In this document: in pieces, positions 6,191 to 7,970 of the stretch | Numbering within the stretch: the stretch's first letter is position 1 | Layout: each line of letters begins with the position of its first letter | Origin: Actinomycetota bacterium | GTDB lineage: Bacteria > Actinomycetota > Actinomycetes > Nanopelagicales > Nanopelagicaceae | Assembly: GCA_010032085.1 (NCBI GenBank) | Contig: RGYL01000028.1 | Location: 1-7,970, forward strand | DNA: 7,970 nt | Direction of reading: 5' to 3' | Notes under the pieces: generated by a model | Database searches by the model: none | What the model saw: the letters and a program-made list of their open reading frames with translations, nothing else | Told to the model about the DNA's origin: nothing | Translations under genes and position numbers: made by a program

Positions 6191-7970
6191 GCGCGGATCG
6201 TTTGATTGTTCGTGGAGCGCGCGAACATAACCTTAAAAATGTTTCACTTGACCTTCCACGCAATTCGCTCATCGTTTTCACCGGCCTTTCAGGTTCGGGT
6301 AAGTCATCACTTGCCTTTGACACAATTTTCGCCGAAGGGCAACGCCGTTACGTCGAATCACTCTCGGCATATGCTCGACAATTCCTTGGCCAAATGGATA
6401 AACCAGATGTTGATTTCATCGAAGGTCTATCACCTGCCGTTTCAATAGATCAAAAGTCCACAAATCGAAATCCCCGCTCAACCGTTGGCACAATTACTGA
6501 GGTTTACGATTACTTGAGATTGCTCTTTGCCCGCGCTGGCAAACCTCACTGTCCAAAATGCGGTAAGCCAATCACCAAACAGACCCCACAGAACATAGTT
6601 GACCAAATCCTTGCACTCGCGCCAGAAACTCGTTTCCAAGTTCTCGCACCGATGATTCGCGCACGAAAAGGTGAGTTCGCTGATTTATTTAAAGATCTTC
6701 TCGCCCAAGGCTACTCACGGGCACGAGTTGATGGTGTAACAGTGCAACTGAGTGAACCACCAAAACTAAAGAAGCAAGAGAAACATACGATAGAAGTAGT
6801 AATAGATCGCTTAACTGCCAAGTCCGAATCGAAACAGCGGCTGACTGATTCGATTGAGACTGCGCTGCGCCTTGCAAATGGTTTAGTAACTCTTGAGTTT
6901 GTAGATGCTAAAGAGAAAGGTGAACGCGAGCGCACCTACAGCGAGTTGTTGGCCTGTCACGATTGTGGCCTCTCATTTCAAGAGATGGAACCTCGCTCCT
7001 TCTCCTTTAATTCGCCTTTTGGTGCCTGCCCGGAGTGCACTGGTATTGGTTCAAAACTTGTTGTCGATGAGGAATTAGTTATCCCAGATGATTCAATCTC
7101 AATAAACGAGGGTGCAATTGCGCCTTGGGCGGGTGGTCAGAGTGTGGACTATTTCAATAACCTTTTAGAGGCACTTGCAAAAGATGTGAAGTTCTCAATG
7201 GATACTCCGTGGAAGCGGCTATCTGAAAAAGCTAAGGCAGCGATTCTCAATGGCTATGAGTATGAAGTCCACGTTAAATATAAGAATCGCTATGGCCGGG
7301 TTCGTAGCTATTCAACTGGCTTTGAAGGCGTCATTCCATTTATCGAACGGCGTCATGGCGAAACCGAGAGCGATTACAGCCGCGAGAAGTACGAAGCTTA
7401 TATGCGCGAAACGCCATGCGCGGTCTGTAATGGTTCGAGGCTAAAGCCCGAAGTATTAGCAGTAACTGTGGGTGGGAAGAACATTGCCGAAATTTGTGAG
7501 CTCTCAATCGATGAATGCGCAAAGTTTCTTAAAGAGATAAAGCTTGGCACCCGCGAGATGAAAATTGCCGAACGGGTGATGAAAGAAGTCAATGCACGTT
7601 TGGGCTTCTTGCTAGATGTAGGTCTTGAGTATCTAACTTTGGCTAGAGCCGCCGCATCTTTATCTGGTGGCGAAGCTCAGCGCATCCGGCTTGCCACCCA
7701 GATTGGTTCGGGATTGGTCGGAGTTCTTTATGTCCTAGATGAGCCAAGTATTGGCCTACACCAACGAGACAATCGAAGATTAATTGAGACGCTTACGCAC
7801 TTGCGCGACCTTGGTAATACCTTGATCGTGGTTGAGCATGATGAAGAAACCATCAGAACTGCTGATTGGATTGTTGATATTGGTCCTGGGGCAGGCGAAC
7901 ATGGGGGAGAAATTGTTGTCTCGGGAGACTTTGAGAGTTTAACCACTTCGAAGAAGTCCATTACTGGTGC
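6187..7970 (+). CDS. uvrA: Excinuclease ABC subunit A, 3'-truncated by the window edge
   Basis: UvrA is the dimeric ABC-type ATPase that finds bulky lesions and delivers UvrB. The frame stays open from GTG at 6187 to the window end: 594 whole codons, against about 950 for the family. Present are Walker A GLSGSGKS (33-40), a CPKC pair (122-125), the UvrB-binding and insertion region, the zinc module C257-x2-C260-x20-C281-x2-C284, the ABC signature LSGGEAQR (492-499), Walker B with D518-E519 in YVLDEPSIGLH, and the VVEHDEET switch (around 545-552). This is the whole first ATPase module; the second module, with the C-terminal zinc finger, lies outside. The GTG overlaps the uvrB TGA (GTGA, 6187-6190), so uvrB and uvrA are likely made from one message in a coupled way. 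The long plasmid-type or drug-resistance UvrA paralogues are an unlikely alternative, because it sits next to uvrB and its motifs are standard. Confidence 0.97.
   Translation, partial: MSADRLIVRGAREHNLKNVSLDLPRNSLIVFTGLSGSGKSSLAFDTIFAEGQRRYVESLSAYARQFLGQMDKPDVDFIEGLSPAVSIDQKSTNRNPRSTVGTITEVYDYLRLLFARAGKPHCPKCGKPITKQTPQNIVDQILALAPETRFQVLAPMIRARKGEFADLFKDLLAQGYSRARVDGVTVQLSEPPKLKKQEKHTIEVVIDRLTAKSESKQRLTDSIETALRLANGLVTLEFVDAKEKGERERTYSELLACHDCGLSFQEMEPRSFSFNSPFGACPECTGIGSKLVVDEELVIPDDSISINEGAIAPWAGGQSVDYFNNLLEALAKDVKFSMDTPWKRLSEKAKAAILNGYEYEVHVKYKNRYGRVRSYSTGFEGVIPFIERRHGETESDYSREKYEAYMRETPCAVCNGSRLKPEVLAVTVGGKNIAEICELSIDECAKFLKEIKLGTREMKIAERVMKEVNARLGFLLDVGLEYLTLARAAASLSGGEAQRIRLATQIGSGLVGVLYVLDEPSIGLHQRDNRRLIETLTHLRDLGNTLIVVEHDEETIRTADWIVDIGPGAGEHGGEIVVSGDFESLTTSKKSITG

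Noticed and set aside
6207..6227. Inverted repeat TGTTCG-N9-CGAACA at the start of uvrA, resembling a repair-gene operator
   Set aside because: It lies within codons for the conserved VRGAREH segment, so the bases are explained by protein sequence. The half-sites are in the order GTTC...GAAC, opposite to the actinobacterial GAAC-N4-GTTC LexA box.
5863..6228. 121-codon minus-strand open frame opposite the end of uvrB
   Set aside because: It is antisense to the conserved UVR domain and the uvrA start, is Ser/Arg-rich in composition and has no family resemblance; it is a shadow of uvrB.

Overview
The window is an ordinary, densely packed housekeeping segment, all on the + strand: the 3' part of polA, then rpsA, coaE, uvrB and the 5' two thirds of uvrA. 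No mobile element, tRNA, rRNA, CRISPR array or minus-strand gene can be supported. I looked for an undescribed system and did not find one; the unexplained signals are small and lie mainly in the polA-rpsA spacer.

Organism. The proteins are actinobacterial in type. RpsA has four S1 domains and a long acidic/Ala-Gln tail. PolA has a degenerate proofreading domain, Tyr in the O-helix and the C-terminus SWDLAAH. The order polA-rpsA-coaE-uvrB-uvrA is also broadly that of mycobacteria, although there other genes separate coaE, uvrB and uvrA. Base composition is near the middle (roughly mid-40s % GC by eye), low for Actinomycetota, and genes overlap or nearly touch. This fits a streamlined aquatic actinobacterium such as the Nanopelagicales (acI) group. 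That placement is an inference, not a database result.

Layout. Positions 2-1873 hold polA, cut at its 5' end by the window edge. Positions 1874-2052 are a non-coding spacer with a 14-bp tandem repeat touching the polA stop, a GGGGTC/GACCCC hairpin and a CCAATT/AATTGG palindrome, leading to an rpsA gene with a TTG start (2053-3417). rpsA ends in three consecutive in-frame stops and a strong intrinsic terminator (3429-3463). A second unit then begins: coaE (3513-4109), uvrB (4106-6190) and uvrA (6187 to beyond the end), joined by two 4-nt stop/start overlaps (ATGA and GTGA).

How the genes work together. UvrA and UvrB recognise and verify bulky DNA damage in nucleotide excision repair. DNA polymerase I fills the gap after excision, so three of the five genes serve one pathway. 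RpsA is a ribosomal mRNA-binding protein and CoaE makes the last step of coenzyme A. Their presence reflects conserved actinobacterial gene order rather than a shared pathway.
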